Below, piece after piece: positions 37,719 through 46,315 of a stretch of 64,000 nucleotides of DNA; the stretch's first letter is position 1, and every line of letters begins with the position of its first letter. The notes under the pieces were generated by a model, which ran no database searches, was not told the origin of the DNA, and saw only the letters and a list, made by a program, of their open reading frames with translations. Source of the stretch: Nocardioides sp. zg-1228 (GTDB lineage: Bacteria; Actinomycetota; Actinomycetes; Propionibacteriales; Nocardioidaceae); contig NZ_CP070961.1 of NCBI RefSeq assembly GCF_017086465.1, positions 2,170,001 through 2,234,000 on the forward strand, read 5' to 3'. A program made the translations under genes and the position numbers.

Positions 37719-38240
37719 ATGAGCATCGAGCGACCCGTGGCACCCGATCCCTACGACCTCCTCCCGCCCACCGCCTCCTTCACCGTCACCAGCGACGACG
37801 TCACCGACGGCGCCCCCCTCAAGGACGACCAGGTGGCCGACAAGGGCAACACCTCGCCCCAGCTGAGCTGGTCGGGTGCTCCCGAGGGGACCAAGTCCTA
37901 CGTCGTGACCTGCTTCGACCCCGACGCGCCGACCCCGAGCGGGTTCTGGCACTGGTGCCTGGTCGACATCCCCGCCGACGTGACCTCCCTCGACGCCGGC
38001 GCGGCCTCGGGCGAGCTGCCCGGCAAGGCCTTCCACGTCCGCAACGACGGCGGCGAGGCCGGCTTCATGGGTGCGGCGCCGCCCGAGGGCGACCAGCCGC
38101 ACCGCTACTACTTCGTCGTCCACGCGGTCGGCGAGGAGTCCCTCGGCGTCGACGCGGACGCCTCGTGCGCCGTCGTGTCGTTCAACCTGGCCTTCGCCAC
38201 GCTCGGCCGCGCGATCATCCACGGCACCTACCAGCACTGA
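37719..38240 (+). CDS. YbhB/YbcL (PEBP) family protein
   Basis: 173 aa soluble phosphatidylethanolamine-binding-protein fold. The ligand-site motifs [21 protein letters not shown] and later [11 protein letters not shown] are clear. Role in bacteria is unknown. ATG 37719, divergent from the siroheme gene. The last codons (Q-H-stop) are the first unit of a tandem repeat that continues beyond the gene. Confidence 0.93.
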   Translation: MSIERPVAPDPYDLLPPTASFTVTSDDVTDGAPLKDDQVADKGNTSPQLSWSGAPEGTKSYVVTCFDPDAPTPSGFWHWCLVDIPADVTSLDAGAASGELPGKAFHVRNDGGEAGFMGAAPPEGDQPHRYYFVVHAVGEESLGVDADASCAVVSFNLAFATLGRAIIHGTYQH

Positions 38241-38274
38241 CCCAGCACTGACCCAGCACTGACCCAGCACTGAC
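38231..38274. repeat. Tandem repeat, 4 x 11 bp (CAGCACTGACC)
   Basis: Four perfect head-to-tail copies at 38231, 38242, 38253 and 38264. The first copy covers the PEBP stop codon (CAG CAC TGA), so the stop has been multiplied without changing the protein. The rest of the 354-base gap before the CAP gene contains a 10-base repeat (AGTCACACC twice), the terminator below, and a lower-GC promoter-like stretch. Confidence 0.95.
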
Positions 38275-38328
38275 CCCCGCCCGCTCGGATTCAGTCACAC
38301 CAGTCACACCAGTCGGCACCGGCCCCAC

Positions 38329-38376
38329 GAGGCCCGCGGTCCGGACCCACCGGTCCAGACCGCGGGCCTCTTTTTT
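38329..38376 (+). terminator. Intrinsic terminator after PEBP gene
   Basis: GAGGCCCGCGGTC (38329-38341) pairs with GACCGCGGGCCTC (38358-38370), followed directly by six T. A further CCGG/CCGG loop stem may extend it. A textbook Rho-independent terminator, unusually clear for this GC level. Confidence 0.92.
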
Positions 38377-38555
38377 GCGCGTTCCCGTCATGAAGAAACC
38401 GTCAAGCCGCTTTCATCTGCGCAGGGATGGAATGCGGGGCTCTTCCACGAAATCTGAGGAAACGGTCCGCAGCACGTCCGCGAATCGCCCAAAAGGTCGA
38501 CAGCATGCACGTCTCATGCCTATCGTCAATCTTGAGAGTCAACAGATTTCATCAA

Positions 38556-38587
38556 GATCCGCTCACGTTGCGGATCCTCCCTGGAGG
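38556..38587 (+). promoter_or_regulatory. Leader hairpins next to CAP-gene ribosome site
   Basis: GATCCGC (38556-38562) pairs with GCGGATC (38570-38576), and directly after it CCTCC (38576-38580) faces the GGAGG (38583-38587) that serves as Shine-Dalgarno of the GTG at 38595. The two cannot both form fully, since they share base 38576. A leader controlling ribosome access is possible; a chance fold is not excluded. Confidence 0.3.
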
Positions 38588-38594
38588 ACGACCC

Positions 38595-39110
38595 GTGCCA
38601 CAGCCTCGCCGTTTCCTGCGCCTCGCCGCCCTGGGCGTCGCGACCGCGCTCGCGTGCGGCATGCCGGTCGCGGCAGAGGCCGAGACCTGGTCGGTCCCCC
38701 GCACCGCTCCCGCCACCACCGCGGACGACCCGGGCAGCGACGCCCTGGAGACCGCCGTCATGGTCCGGATCAACGAGGCCCGCGTCGACCGCGGCCTGCG
38801 CAGGATCAGGACCTTCGACGGCTGCACCGACCGACTGGCCGAGAAGTGGGGCGCGCGGATCGCGCGCACCGGCGTCCTGGAGCACCGCGACCAGCGTGAG
38901 GTCCTCCGCAGGTGCGACCACTCCTGGGCAGGCGAGACGCTGGTGCGAGGCGCCGACCTCAGCCCGGCGGCCATGGTGGAGCTCTGGCTCGACTCCCCCG
39001 GACACCGGGCGATCCTCCTGAGCCCCCGCGCCCGGCGCGCGGGCGTCGCCATCACCCGCGATGCGCAGGGCCGCACCGTCGGTGTGGTCAACCTGGTCCG
39101 CGAAAGCTGA
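38595..39110 (+). CDS. Secreted CAP-domain protein
   Basis: 171 aa. A signal peptide (QPRRFLRLAALGVATALACG, cleavage probably near AEAET) precedes a CAP/SCP domain: MVRINEARVDRGLRRI, LEHRDQ, CDHSWAGETLVRG, MVELWLDSPGHRAILLSP and ARRAGVAITR. The His/Glu pairs of the CAP cavity are present. Bacterial CAP proteins are secreted and mostly of unknown role. GTG 38595 is chosen because GGAGG is seven bases ahead and the signal peptide begins there. Confidence 0.88.
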   Translation: MPQPRRFLRLAALGVATALACGMPVAAEAETWSVPRTAPATTADDPGSDALETAVMVRINEARVDRGLRRIRTFDGCTDRLAEKWGARIARTGVLEHRDQREVLRRCDHSWAGETLVRGADLSPAAMVELWLDSPGHRAILLSPRARRAGVAITRDAQGRTVGVVNLVRES

Positions 39111-39166
39111 TCCGCACGACGACCACCCGGCGCAGAGCCGGGCGCGTCCCGCCCCGGATGTGAGAC

Positions 39167-39200
39167 GATTCCCGGCCCCCTCGGGGGAGGGCCGGGAATC
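39167..39200 (+). terminator. Hairpin between CAP gene and ABC operon
   Basis: GATTCCCGGCCC (39167-39178) pairs perfectly with GGGCCGGGAATC (39189-39200), loop of ten bases. It lies 57 bases after the CAP stop and 24 bases before the permease start. No T-run; it may end the CAP transcript or sit in the leader of the next operon. Confidence 0.6.
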
Positions 39201-39223
39201 GACTCGCGTGAGGGGGGAACGGG

Positions 39224-40021
39224 ATGCTGCACGTCGCCGTCGCGACCCGCACGTTCCGTCGCTACTCCACCTACCGGGCCGCCACGCTCGCCGGGATCTT
39301 CACCAACTCGGTCTTCGGCGTCATCTACTCCTTCGCCTACATCGCCCTCTGGAAGGCCAACCCCACCGCGGGGGGCTACGACCAGCAGGACGCGGTGACC
39401 TACGTCTGGCTCGGGCAGGCGCTGCTGATGACGATCGCCCTCTGGGGCGGCGGGTCGACCGACGACCTGGCCGAGCGGATCCGGACCGGAGACGTGGCGA
39501 TCGACCTCTACCGGCCGGTCGGGATCGTCGGCTGGTACCTCGCCAGCGACCTCGGCCGCGCCGCCTACCACCTCCTCACCCGGGGCCTGGGGCCCACGCT
39601 CATCGGCATCGTGGTCTTCGGCATCTCGCTCCCCGCCTCGCCGCTGGCCGGGCTCGCCTTCGCGGTGTCGCTGGTGCTCGCCGTGGTGGTGAGCTTCTCG
39701 GTGCGCTTCCTGGTGGCGAGCACCGCCTTCTGGCTGCTCGACCAGTCGGGAGTCAGGGTGATGAGCGGGGCGTTCGCGATCTTCTTCAGCGGCATGATGC
39801 TCCCGCTGGTCCTGTTCCCCGGCTGGCTCGGCACGCTCGCGCGGGCCCTGCCGTGGGCGTCGTACGTCCAGGTGCCCGCCGACGTCTGGCTCGGCAAGCA
39901 CACCGGCACCGGCCTGGTCGCCGCGCTGGGCTTCCAGGTGCTCTGGGCGGTGGTGCTGCTCGTGGCCTGCCACGGCGTCCTGCGCCTGGCCACGCGCAAG
40001 GTGGTGGTGCAGGGTGGCTGA
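39224..40021 (+). CDS. ABC-2 type permease (DUF990-like), first subunit
   Basis: 265 aa with six predicted helices (AATLAGIFTNSVFGVIYSFAYIALW, TYVWLGQALLMTIALWGG and later). The layout and the LAERIRTGDVAIDLYRPV loop are typical of the ABC2_membrane_6/DUF990 group, found with one other such permease and an ATPase. Probably an exporter; cargo unknown. ATG; its stop overlaps the next start by eight bases. Confidence 0.88.
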   Translation: MLHVAVATRTFRRYSTYRAATLAGIFTNSVFGVIYSFAYIALWKANPTAGGYDQQDAVTYVWLGQALLMTIALWGGGSTDDLAERIRTGDVAIDLYRPVGIVGWYLASDLGRAAYHLLTRGLGPTLIGIVVFGISLPASPLAGLAFAVSLVLAVVVSFSVRFLVASTAFWLLDQSGVRVMSGAFAIFFSGMMLPLVLFPGWLGTLARALPWASYVQVPADVWLGKHTGTGLVAALGFQVLWAVVLLVACHGVLRLATRKVVVQGG

Positions 40022-40835
40022 GCGAGTGCTGGCGGCGCCCGGTCGCCACCTGCGCACCTACGCGCAGATCGCGTGGCTGTGGATCCGTGCGGCGTGGCAG
40101 TACCCCGCCTCGTTCGTGCTGCTGGCCGTGGGCAACGGACTCATCACCGGCCTCGACTTCGTCGGGCTGTGGATCATGTTCGCCCACCTCGACGACCTGG
40201 CCGGCTTCTCGCTGCACGAGGTCGCGCTGCTCTACGGCAGCGCGTCCCTGGCGCTCGCGCTGGCCGACACCGCGATCGGCAGCGTCGAGCGGATCGGCAC
40301 CTACATCCGCACCGGCCGGCTGGACCAGATGATGACCAAGCCGGTGCCGCTGCTCCTGCAGGTGTGCGCCGACCAGTTCACGCTCCGCCGGCTGGGGCGC
40401 CTCACGCAGGCGAGCGCCGTCTTCGGCTGGGCGTGCACCTACGTCGACTGGACGCCGCTGCGCGTCTTGGTGGCGGTGTCGATGCTGGCCAGCGGTGCGC
40501 TGGTGTTCTTCGGGCTGTTCGTCGGGTTCTCGTGCGTGCAGTTCTGGACGACCGATGCCACGGAGTTCGCCAACGCCTTCACCTACGGAGGCGCGACGGT
40601 CACGCAGTACCCGCTCTCGATCTTCCCGCGCGAGGTGCTGGTCGGGCTGACGTTCGTGGTGCCGATCGCGTTCGTCAACTGGTACCCGTGCCTCTACCTG
40701 CTCGGGCGGCCAGACCCTGCCGGGATGCCCGAGGCGCTCCAGTTCGCCTCCCCCGTCGCCGGGCTGCTGACCATGGCCGTCGCCCTGCTCGTGTGGCGCT
40801 CCGGCGTCCGCCACTACACCTCCACCGGGAGCTGA
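40014..40835 (+). CDS. ABC-2 type permease (DUF990-like), second subunit
   Basis: 273 aa, six helices (ASFVLLAVGNGLITGLDFVGLWIMF, LLYGSASLALALADTAIG). It shares with its neighbour the RIGTYIRTGRLDQMMTKPVPLLLQV loop, which probably meets the ATPase. GTG start inside the first permease gene; one base separates its stop from the ATPase ATG. Confidence 0.88.
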   Translation: MAERVLAAPGRHLRTYAQIAWLWIRAAWQYPASFVLLAVGNGLITGLDFVGLWIMFAHLDDLAGFSLHEVALLYGSASLALALADTAIGSVERIGTYIRTGRLDQMMTKPVPLLLQVCADQFTLRRLGRLTQASAVFGWACTYVDWTPLRVLVAVSMLASGALVFFGLFVGFSCVQFWTTDATEFANAFTYGGATVTQYPLSIFPREVLVGLTFVVPIAFVNWYPCLYLLGRPDPAGMPEALQFASPVAGLLTMAVALLVWRSGVRHYTSTGS

Positions 40836-40836
40836 G

Positions 40837-41796
40837 ATGTCCAGCCTGATCGACGTGCGTGACCTCGAGCGCACCTTCGTCGTCCGCCGCCGGGTCGAGG
40901 GTCGTCGGCGGCGGGTGCGCGAGTCGGTCCGCGCCGTGCACGACCTCACGTTCTCCGTCGACGCCGGCGAGATGGTCGGCTACATCGGGCCCAACGGCGC
41001 CGGGAAGTCGACCACGATCAAGATGCTCACCGGGATCCTCGTCCCCACCGGCGGGGACGTGCAGGTCGCGGGACTCGACCCCAGCCGCGACCGGGTCGAG
41101 CTCGCGCGGCGCATCGGGGTCGTGTTCGGCCAGCGCTCGACCTTGTGGTGGGACCTGCCGCTGCGCGACTCGTTCGACCTGCTGCAGAAGATGTACCGCA
41201 TCCCCCCGCAGCGCTACCGCGACAACCTGGACCGGTTCGTCGACCTGCTCCACCTCGGCCCGCAGCTCGACACCCCGGTCCGGCAGCTCAGCCTCGGCCA
41301 GCGGATGCGCGGTGACATCACCGCCGCGCTCCTCCACGACCCGGAGGTGCTCTACCTCGACGAGCCCACCATCGGGCTCGACGTCGTCAGCAAGGGACGC
41401 CTGCGCGAGTTTCTGCGCGCGCTCAACGCCGAGCGCGGCACCACGCTGCTGCTGACCACCCACGACCTGCAGGACATCGAGGCGCTGTGCGGCCGGGTGA
41501 TCGTCATCGACGACGGCACGTCGGTCTACGACGGCTCGCTGGCCGGCCTGCACGCCGAGGGCGGGTCGTCGCGCACCCTCGTCGTCGACCTCGTCGACGA
41601 GGCGCCTCCCATCGTCGTCCCGGGGGCGAGCGTGCGCCGGGTCGAGGGGCCGAGGCAGTGGCTGTCGTTCCCGGCCGACGCGAGCGCCGCACCCGTCGTG
41701 GCGGCCGTCGCCGCGGCGTACGACGTGGCGGACCTGTCGATCCAGGAGCCCGCCATCGAGGACGTCATCCGCGACCTCTACTCCCGCGGCGCCTGA
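40837..41796 (+). CDS. ABC transporter ATP-binding protein
   Basis: 319 aa. Walker A GPNGAGKST, signature LSLGQRMRGD, Walker B VLYLDEPTIGLD and the H-loop TTHDL are present. A charged insert (RRRVEGRRRRVRESVR) near the N-terminus is typical of this DUF990-linked ATPase type. The last 90 residues form a separate small domain. Drives the two permeases encoded just upstream. Confidence 0.95.
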   Translation: MSSLIDVRDLERTFVVRRRVEGRRRRVRESVRAVHDLTFSVDAGEMVGYIGPNGAGKSTTIKMLTGILVPTGGDVQVAGLDPSRDRVELARRIGVVFGQRSTLWWDLPLRDSFDLLQKMYRIPPQRYRDNLDRFVDLLHLGPQLDTPVRQLSLGQRMRGDITAALLHDPEVLYLDEPTIGLDVVSKGRLREFLRALNAERGTTLLLTTHDLQDIEALCGRVIVIDDGTSVYDGSLAGLHAEGGSSRTLVVDLVDEAPPIVVPGASVRRVEGPRQWLSFPADASAAPVVAAVAAAYDVADLSIQEPAIEDVIRDLYSRGA

Positions 41797-41804
41797 CCGA
41801 GCCG

Positions 41805-42962
41805 CTAGCGCGCGCCGCCGAGCCCGCGCAGCCGGTCGGCGTCGCGCTCGGGGGACGTCAGCGGCTGGCGCTCAAGGACGAGCATCGCCCGATCGTCGTC
41901 GCCGCGGGGCACCTGCTTGAGCACCCGTTGGGGCATGCCGTTGAAGCCGCGCGCGTCGACGGCCCGCAGCGCGACGTCGCGCAGCCAGTCGATGCCCTCG
42001 TCGAGGTCGCGCCCGGACGACTCGATGACGCCGTCGGTGTAGAACATCAACGCCTCACCGGGGCGCAGCCGGCCCCGGCTGGGCACGAACTCGGCCTCGT
42101 CGATCACGCCCAGCGCCATGCCACGCGCGTTGTCGATCGACCAGCCGCGCTCGCCGAGGTGCCAGTGGAGCGCCGGCGGGTGGCCCGCGCTCGTGATCGT
42201 GTAGTCGCCGGTGACGAGGTCGACCTTGATGTGCACGGCGGTGGCCAGCGACTCGTCCGAGTCCTGGCGGAGCAGGAAGTGGTTGGCCGCCGCCATCAGC
42301 TCGGCGGGGGGCAGGGCGCCGATCAGGCCACCGAGCGCGCCGGCGAACTGGAGCGCCTGCGGGCCGACCGAGGTGCCCTTGCCGCAGACGTCGACGAGGG
42401 CCATCTCGAGCCAGCGCCCCTCGCGCAGGTCGGCGACGAGGAAGTCGCCGGCGTAGCTGGGGCCGTGGGCGGTGATCGTCGCCGACTCCGAGCGCCAGCC
42501 GTTGGGCAGCGCGGGCACGACGCCCTGGCGCTGCAGCCGGTCGCGGAGCTGGCTCAGCACCGCCTCGCTCAGCGCCATCGGCAGTCCCGAGCGCTGGCGG
42601 CTGGACTGGTGGATCGCCAGCATGATGGCCACGGCGAGGGTCAGCAGGGCGGCCTGGCGGCTCGCGGCGGCGAAGCCCGTCTGGATGGAGGTCCAGTAGG
42701 CGACGCCCATCAGCACCGCTGCGAGCACGAGCAGCGGTATGAAGCGGAGCAGCATCAGCCCGAGCATCAGGAAGAGGAACCAGAGCGTCACCGGGACGAT
42801 GGTCTGGCTCAGCATGCCGATTCCGACGGCACCACCCACGAGCGCCACCAGCACCGTCAGGAGGAACGCCTGGCTGCCGCGAGAACCCGTGCGCCAGCCG
42901 GCGACGCGCTGCTGCACGTAGGACACGAGACCGCGCGCGACGGATCCCAGCGCGTTCGACAC
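41805..42962 (-). CDS. Membrane PP2C/SpoIIE-type phosphatase (RsbU-like)
   Basis: 385 aa. Four helices in the first 130 residues, then a PP2C-type (SpoIIE) domain: GDFLVADLREGRWLEMALVDVCGKGTSVGPQAL, TITSAGHPPALHWH, and GEALMFYTDGVIESSGRDLDEG with the metal-binding Asp residues. It should dephosphorylate an anti-sigma antagonist (STAS) protein; none is encoded here. The start is uncertain: GTG 42962 gives a plausible cytoplasmic N-end, with no clear ribosome site. Convergent with the ABC operon (gap 8 bases). Confidence 0.86.
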   Translation of the reverse strand: MSNALGSVARGLVSYVQQRVAGWRTGSRGSQAFLLTVLVALVGGAVGIGMLSQTIVPVTLWFLFLMLGLMLLRFIPLLVLAAVLMGVAYWTSIQTGFAAASRQAALLTLAVAIMLAIHQSSRQRSGLPMALSEAVLSQLRDRLQRQGVVPALPNGWRSESATITAHGPSYAGDFLVADLREGRWLEMALVDVCGKGTSVGPQALQFAGALGGLIGALPPAELMAAANHFLLRQDSDESLATAVHIKVDLVTGDYTITSAGHPPALHWHLGERGWSIDNARGMALGVIDEAEFVPSRGRLRPGEALMFYTDGVIESSGRDLDEGIDWLRDVALRAVDARGFNGMPQRVLKQVPRGDDDRAMLVLERQPLTSPERDADRLRGLGGAR

Positions 42963-43043
42963 GACCGAAGAGTAGGTCGCGCCGGGAGCCCCCCGAGGCC
43001 GAACCCCGAAAGTCCACCCCTTCGGTATCGATAGGCTCGTCAC

Positions 43044-44039
43044 ATGTCCCTGGTCCCGCTGCAGGCCGACGTCCTCGGCCCGGAGTTCGAGGCGGAGACG
43101 ATCTCCCTCCCCCCCGACGCCGAGGGTGCCGTCGTCGCGACCCTCGTGCGCCTCAGGCCCGCCCGCCCCAACGGTCGCGCGGTGCTCCACGTGCACGGCT
43201 TCGCCGACTACTTCTTCCACACCGAGTACGCCCAGTGGTGGGCCGATCGCGGCTACACCTTCTACGCCCTCGACCTGCGCAAGTACGGCCGGTCGCTGCG
43301 GGATCACCAGACCCCCCACTACGTCGCCGACCTGGGTGAGTACTTCGCCGAGATCGATCTCGCCTGGTGGCGGATCACGCACCGTGACGGGCACCGCGCG
43401 GTGATCGCCTCGGCGCACTCCACCGGTGGCCTCACCGTGCCCCTGTGGGTGCGGGAGCGGCGGCCCGCCGAGCTCGCGGCTATGGTGCTCAACTCCCCCT
43501 GGTTCGACATGCACGGTGCCGCGTGGCTGCGCGGCCCGGCGACCCGGCTGGCGATCGAGCGGCTCGGCCGCAGACGCCCGATGCAGGAGGTCCCGCGCCG
43601 GATCAGGACCGTCTACGGGCGCTCGCTCCACCGCGAGTACGGCGGGGAGTGGGACTACGACCTGACGTGGAAGCCGATCGAGTCACGCCCGGTCCACGTC
43701 GGGTGGCTCCGCGCCGTCCGCCGCGGACACGCGTTGCTCCACGCCGGGCTCGACATCGACCGGCCGACCCTGGTGCTGTCCTCGGCCCGGTCCTTCTTCG
43801 GCGAGCAGACCGAGGAGACCGCGGCGACGCACGACATCGTGCTCGACGTCGAGCAGATCCGGCGCTGGGCCTCCTCGGTCGGCCGGCACGTCACGTCGGT
43901 CGCGATCGAGGGAGCCGTGCACGACGTCGTGCTGTCGCGCCCCGGCATCCGCACCCGGGTCTACGACGTCCTCGGCACGTGGCTCGAGGCGTGGGTGGAG
44001 AAGCCCGAACCCGGCGCCGGCGACGGTCGGGCGGACTAG
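43044..44039 (+). CDS. Alpha/beta hydrolase (lysophospholipase-like)
   Basis: 331 aa. Oxyanion segment HVHGFADYFFHTEYAQWWADRGYTFYALDLRKYGRS, nucleophile Ser in SAHSTGGLT (A-x-S-x-G rather than G-x-S-x-G) and catalytic His in GAVHDVVLS. Monoacylglycerol lipase/lysophospholipase is the closest type. ATG 43044; divergent promoter with the phosphatase gene. The 311-base gap after it holds palindromic repeat B and no gene. Confidence 0.9.
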   Translation: MSLVPLQADVLGPEFEAETISLPPDAEGAVVATLVRLRPARPNGRAVLHVHGFADYFFHTEYAQWWADRGYTFYALDLRKYGRSLRDHQTPHYVADLGEYFAEIDLAWWRITHRDGHRAVIASAHSTGGLTVPLWVRERRPAELAAMVLNSPWFDMHGAAWLRGPATRLAIERLGRRRPMQEVPRRIRTVYGRSLHREYGGEWDYDLTWKPIESRPVHVGWLRAVRRGHALLHAGLDIDRPTLVLSSARSFFGEQTEETAATHDIVLDVEQIRRWASSVGRHVTSVAIEGAVHDVVLSRPGIRTRVYDVLGTWLEAWVEKPEPGAGDGRAD

Positions 44040-44209
44040 CTGCGCGATCGGCTACGGCGTCGGGCGGGGCGTACGGCGGCCATCCCGTACGCGTCGAGGT
44101 GCGTACGGCACCGCGCGGCCGGGTTGTCATTCTGTCCGGGCCCGTCCTGCGATCGCCCCCTTGACCTGGTCGAGCAGCACGGCCGCTGCCCTCCCACCGC
44201 CCGCGCAAG

Positions 44210-44277
44210 GCCACTAGGACGGTCTCATCCCCGCTGGGACACCCGGATCCGGGTGGTTGAGCGGAGACGAGACCGCT
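44210..44277. repeat. 68-bp palindromic repeat, copy B
   Basis: Same element as at 26119-26186. The inner palindrome CACCCGGATCCGGGTG (44240-44255) is identical; the outer arms (44222-44235 and 44260-44273) carry two differences, which would be U-G pairs in an RNA read from the minus strand but A-C mismatches in the plus-strand RNA. It lies between the convergent hydrolase and TauE genes. Confidence 0.85.
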
Positions 44278-44350
44278 CAAGCACGGCCACTGGCGGGCGC
44301 TCTGCGTCTGCGAGCCGGCCTGAACCCAGGCATGCCCCCGGGGAGCCTGC

Positions 44351-45112
44351 TCAGGAGACGAGGGCGACGAGGGCCACGACCCCCACGACGGCGATCACGG
44401 CGCGGAGCAGGTCGGGCGGCAGCCGCCGCCCGACGCCGGCGCCGATCTGACCGCCCACGACCGAGCCGAGCGCGATGAGGCCGGCGACCTCCCAGTCGAT
44501 CTCGGCGACCGCGATGAAGACGACGGCGGCGATCGCGTTGACGATGAGGGCGAGGACGTTCTTGGTGGCGGTGTGACGCTGCATGGAGTCGGCGACCCCA
44601 ATGCCGAGGATCGCCATCAGCAGCACGCCCTGGGCCGCGCCGAAGTAGCCGCCGTAGACACCGGCCAGCGCGACCGCCGGCCACACCCACCACACGCCGT
44701 GGTCGGGGATGCCACCGCGCTCGTCCGCGCGAGCGGCCACCGAGCGCTGGATGCGCGGGCCCAGCACGACCAGCACCACGCCGAGGCCGATCAGCGCCGG
44801 CACGATGGTGTCGAAGGCTGCGGACGGCAGCCACAGCAGCAGCAGCGCCCCGGCGGTGCCGCCGATCAGCGACGCCGCCCCCAGCCGCAGCACCCGCGCC
44901 CGCTGGCCGGCGAGCTCGCGCCGGTAGCCGATGACCCCCGACACGCTGCCCGGCACCAGGCCGACGTTGTTGCTGACGTTGGCCGTCACCGGAGGGACGC
45001 CGAACGCCAGGAGGGTCGGGAACGTGATCAACGTTCCCGACCCCACCACAGTGTTGATGGTGCCGGCCGCCACTCCTGCGAGGACGACCAGCACCGCTTC
45101 GGTCGGACTCAC
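44351..45112 (-). CDS. TauE/SafE-family membrane transporter
   Basis: 253 aa, seven to eight helices, with the duplicated TauE motif (TINTVVGSGTLITFPTLLAFGVPPVTANVSNN and GVYGGYFGAAQGVLLMAILGI). Family members export sulphite, sulphoacetate or similar anions; substrate unknown here. GTG start overlaps the SPFH stop as GTGA, which ties it to the SPFH/NfeD pair. Confidence 0.9.
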   Translation of the reverse strand: MSPTEAVLVVLAGVAAGTINTVVGSGTLITFPTLLAFGVPPVTANVSNNVGLVPGSVSGVIGYRRELAGQRARVLRLGAASLIGGTAGALLLLWLPSAAFDTIVPALIGLGVVLVVLGPRIQRSVAARADERGGIPDHGVWWVWPAVALAGVYGGYFGAAQGVLLMAILGIGVADSMQRHTATKNVLALIVNAIAAVVFIAVAEIDWEVAGLIALGSVVGGQIGAGVGRRLPPDLLRAVIAVVGVVALVALVS

Positions 45113-46248
45113 TGGCCGGCAGGCGCTCCGGGGTCAGTGGGCTCGTCGCCCTCGGTCGCGGTCGCCGGGTCGATCGAGCGGGAGCCACGTCCCGGGTTGG
45201 CGGCGCTCTCGGCCTCGGCGATCGCCTGCTGGACCGCCTCGTTGGTCGCGCGCATCTCCGGGTCGGCCGACGAGCGGGGCAGCTGCGGGTCGGTCGGGCC
45301 CATGTCCACGCGCGTGCGCGGGGTGGCGTCCTTGGGGATGCCGGCGATCTCGTGGATCGAGGAGCCCAGGCCCTCCATCGCCTTGGTGATCTCCGAGGGG
45401 ATGACCCACACCTTGTTGGCGCTGCCCTCGGCGATCTTCGGCATCATCTGGAGGTACTGGTAGGCGAGCAGCGACTGGTCGGGCTGGCCGTCGTGGATGG
45501 CCTGGAAGACCGTCTGGATCGCCTGACCCTCACCCTGTGCCCGCAGGATCTGCGCCTCACGGTCGGCCTGCGCGCGCAGGATCTGTGCCTCCCGGTCGCC
45601 CTCGGCCGACAGGATCGACGACTGCTTCTCGCCCTCCGCGGTGAGGATGGCGGCCTGGCGGCCACCCTCCGCGGTGAGGATCTGGGCGCGCTTGTCGCGG
45701 TCGGCCCGCATCTGCTTCTCCATCGAGTCCTTGATCGACGGCGGCGGGTCGATGCCCTTGAGCTCGACGCGGTTGACCCGGATGCCCCACTTGCCGGTCG
45801 CCTCGTCGAGCACGCCCCGCAGGCGGGTGTTGATCTCGTCGCGACTGGTGAGCGTCTCCTCGAGGTCCATGCCACCGACGATGTTGCGCAGGGTCGTCAT
45901 GGTCAGCTGCTCGACGGCCTGGATGTAGTTGGCGATCTCGTAGGTCGCCGCCACCGGGTCGGTCACCTGGAAGTAGATGACCGTGTCGATCGACACCACC
46001 AGGTTGTCCTCGGTGATGACCGGCTGGGGCGGGAAGCTCACGACCTGCTCGCGCAGGTCGATCAGGTAGCGCACCTTGTCGACGAACGGAACGACGATGT
46101 TGAGTCCTGCCGACAGCGTCCCCTTGTACTTGCCGAAGCGCTCGACGATCGCAGCCCGTGCCTGGGGCACGATGCGGACCGTCTTGGCGAGCATGACGAC
46201 GACGAACAGGATGACGAGCACGAGCAGGACGAGCAATGCGGACGGCAC
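45109..46248 (-). CDS. SPFH/stomatin-like protein
   Basis: 379 aa. One N-terminal membrane anchor (ALLVLLVLVILFVVVMLAKTV), then the SPFH domain (ARAAIVERFGKYKGTLSAGLNIVVPFVDKV), and a heptad-like region with repeated AEG/AQG units (ILTAEGGRQ, ILTAEGEKQ, ILSAEGDRE, ILRAQADRE, ILRAQGEGQ). The tail is low complexity. It should form a ring-like membrane microdomain scaffold. NfeD upstream is its usual partner. GTG start. Confidence 0.95.
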   Translation of the reverse strand: MPSALLVLLVLVILFVVVMLAKTVRIVPQARAAIVERFGKYKGTLSAGLNIVVPFVDKVRYLIDLREQVVSFPPQPVITEDNLVVSIDTVIYFQVTDPVAATYEIANYIQAVEQLTMTTLRNIVGGMDLEETLTSRDEINTRLRGVLDEATGKWGIRVNRVELKGIDPPPSIKDSMEKQMRADRDKRAQILTAEGGRQAAILTAEGEKQSSILSAEGDREAQILRAQADREAQILRAQGEGQAIQTVFQAIHDGQPDQSLLAYQYLQMMPKIAEGSANKVWVIPSEITKAMEGLGSSIHEIAGIPKDATPRTRVDMGPTDPQLPRSSADPEMRATNEAVQQAIAEAESAANPGRGSRSIDPATATEGDEPTDPGAPAGQ

Positions 46249-46315
46249 TGGTCTCCCCCGATCTTGGTGTGGACGTGTGGGTGTGCGGGTCTGTGAGGCG
46301 GTGGCTGCGGGTCGC

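Noticed and set aside
38231..38274. The 11-bp repeats as a CRISPR array
   Set aside because: Units are directly adjacent with no spacers, far too short, and no cas gene is near.
38377..38594. Cyclic-di-AMP (ydaO) riboswitch before the CAP gene
   Set aside because: Position would fit, but I cannot find the conserved core sequences.
44040..44350. A short gene in the gap containing repeat B (108-codon plus-strand frame)
   Set aside because: The frame is created by the palindrome itself; a similar peptide (DTRIRVVER) appears at repeat A, showing it is a DNA repeat, not a gene.
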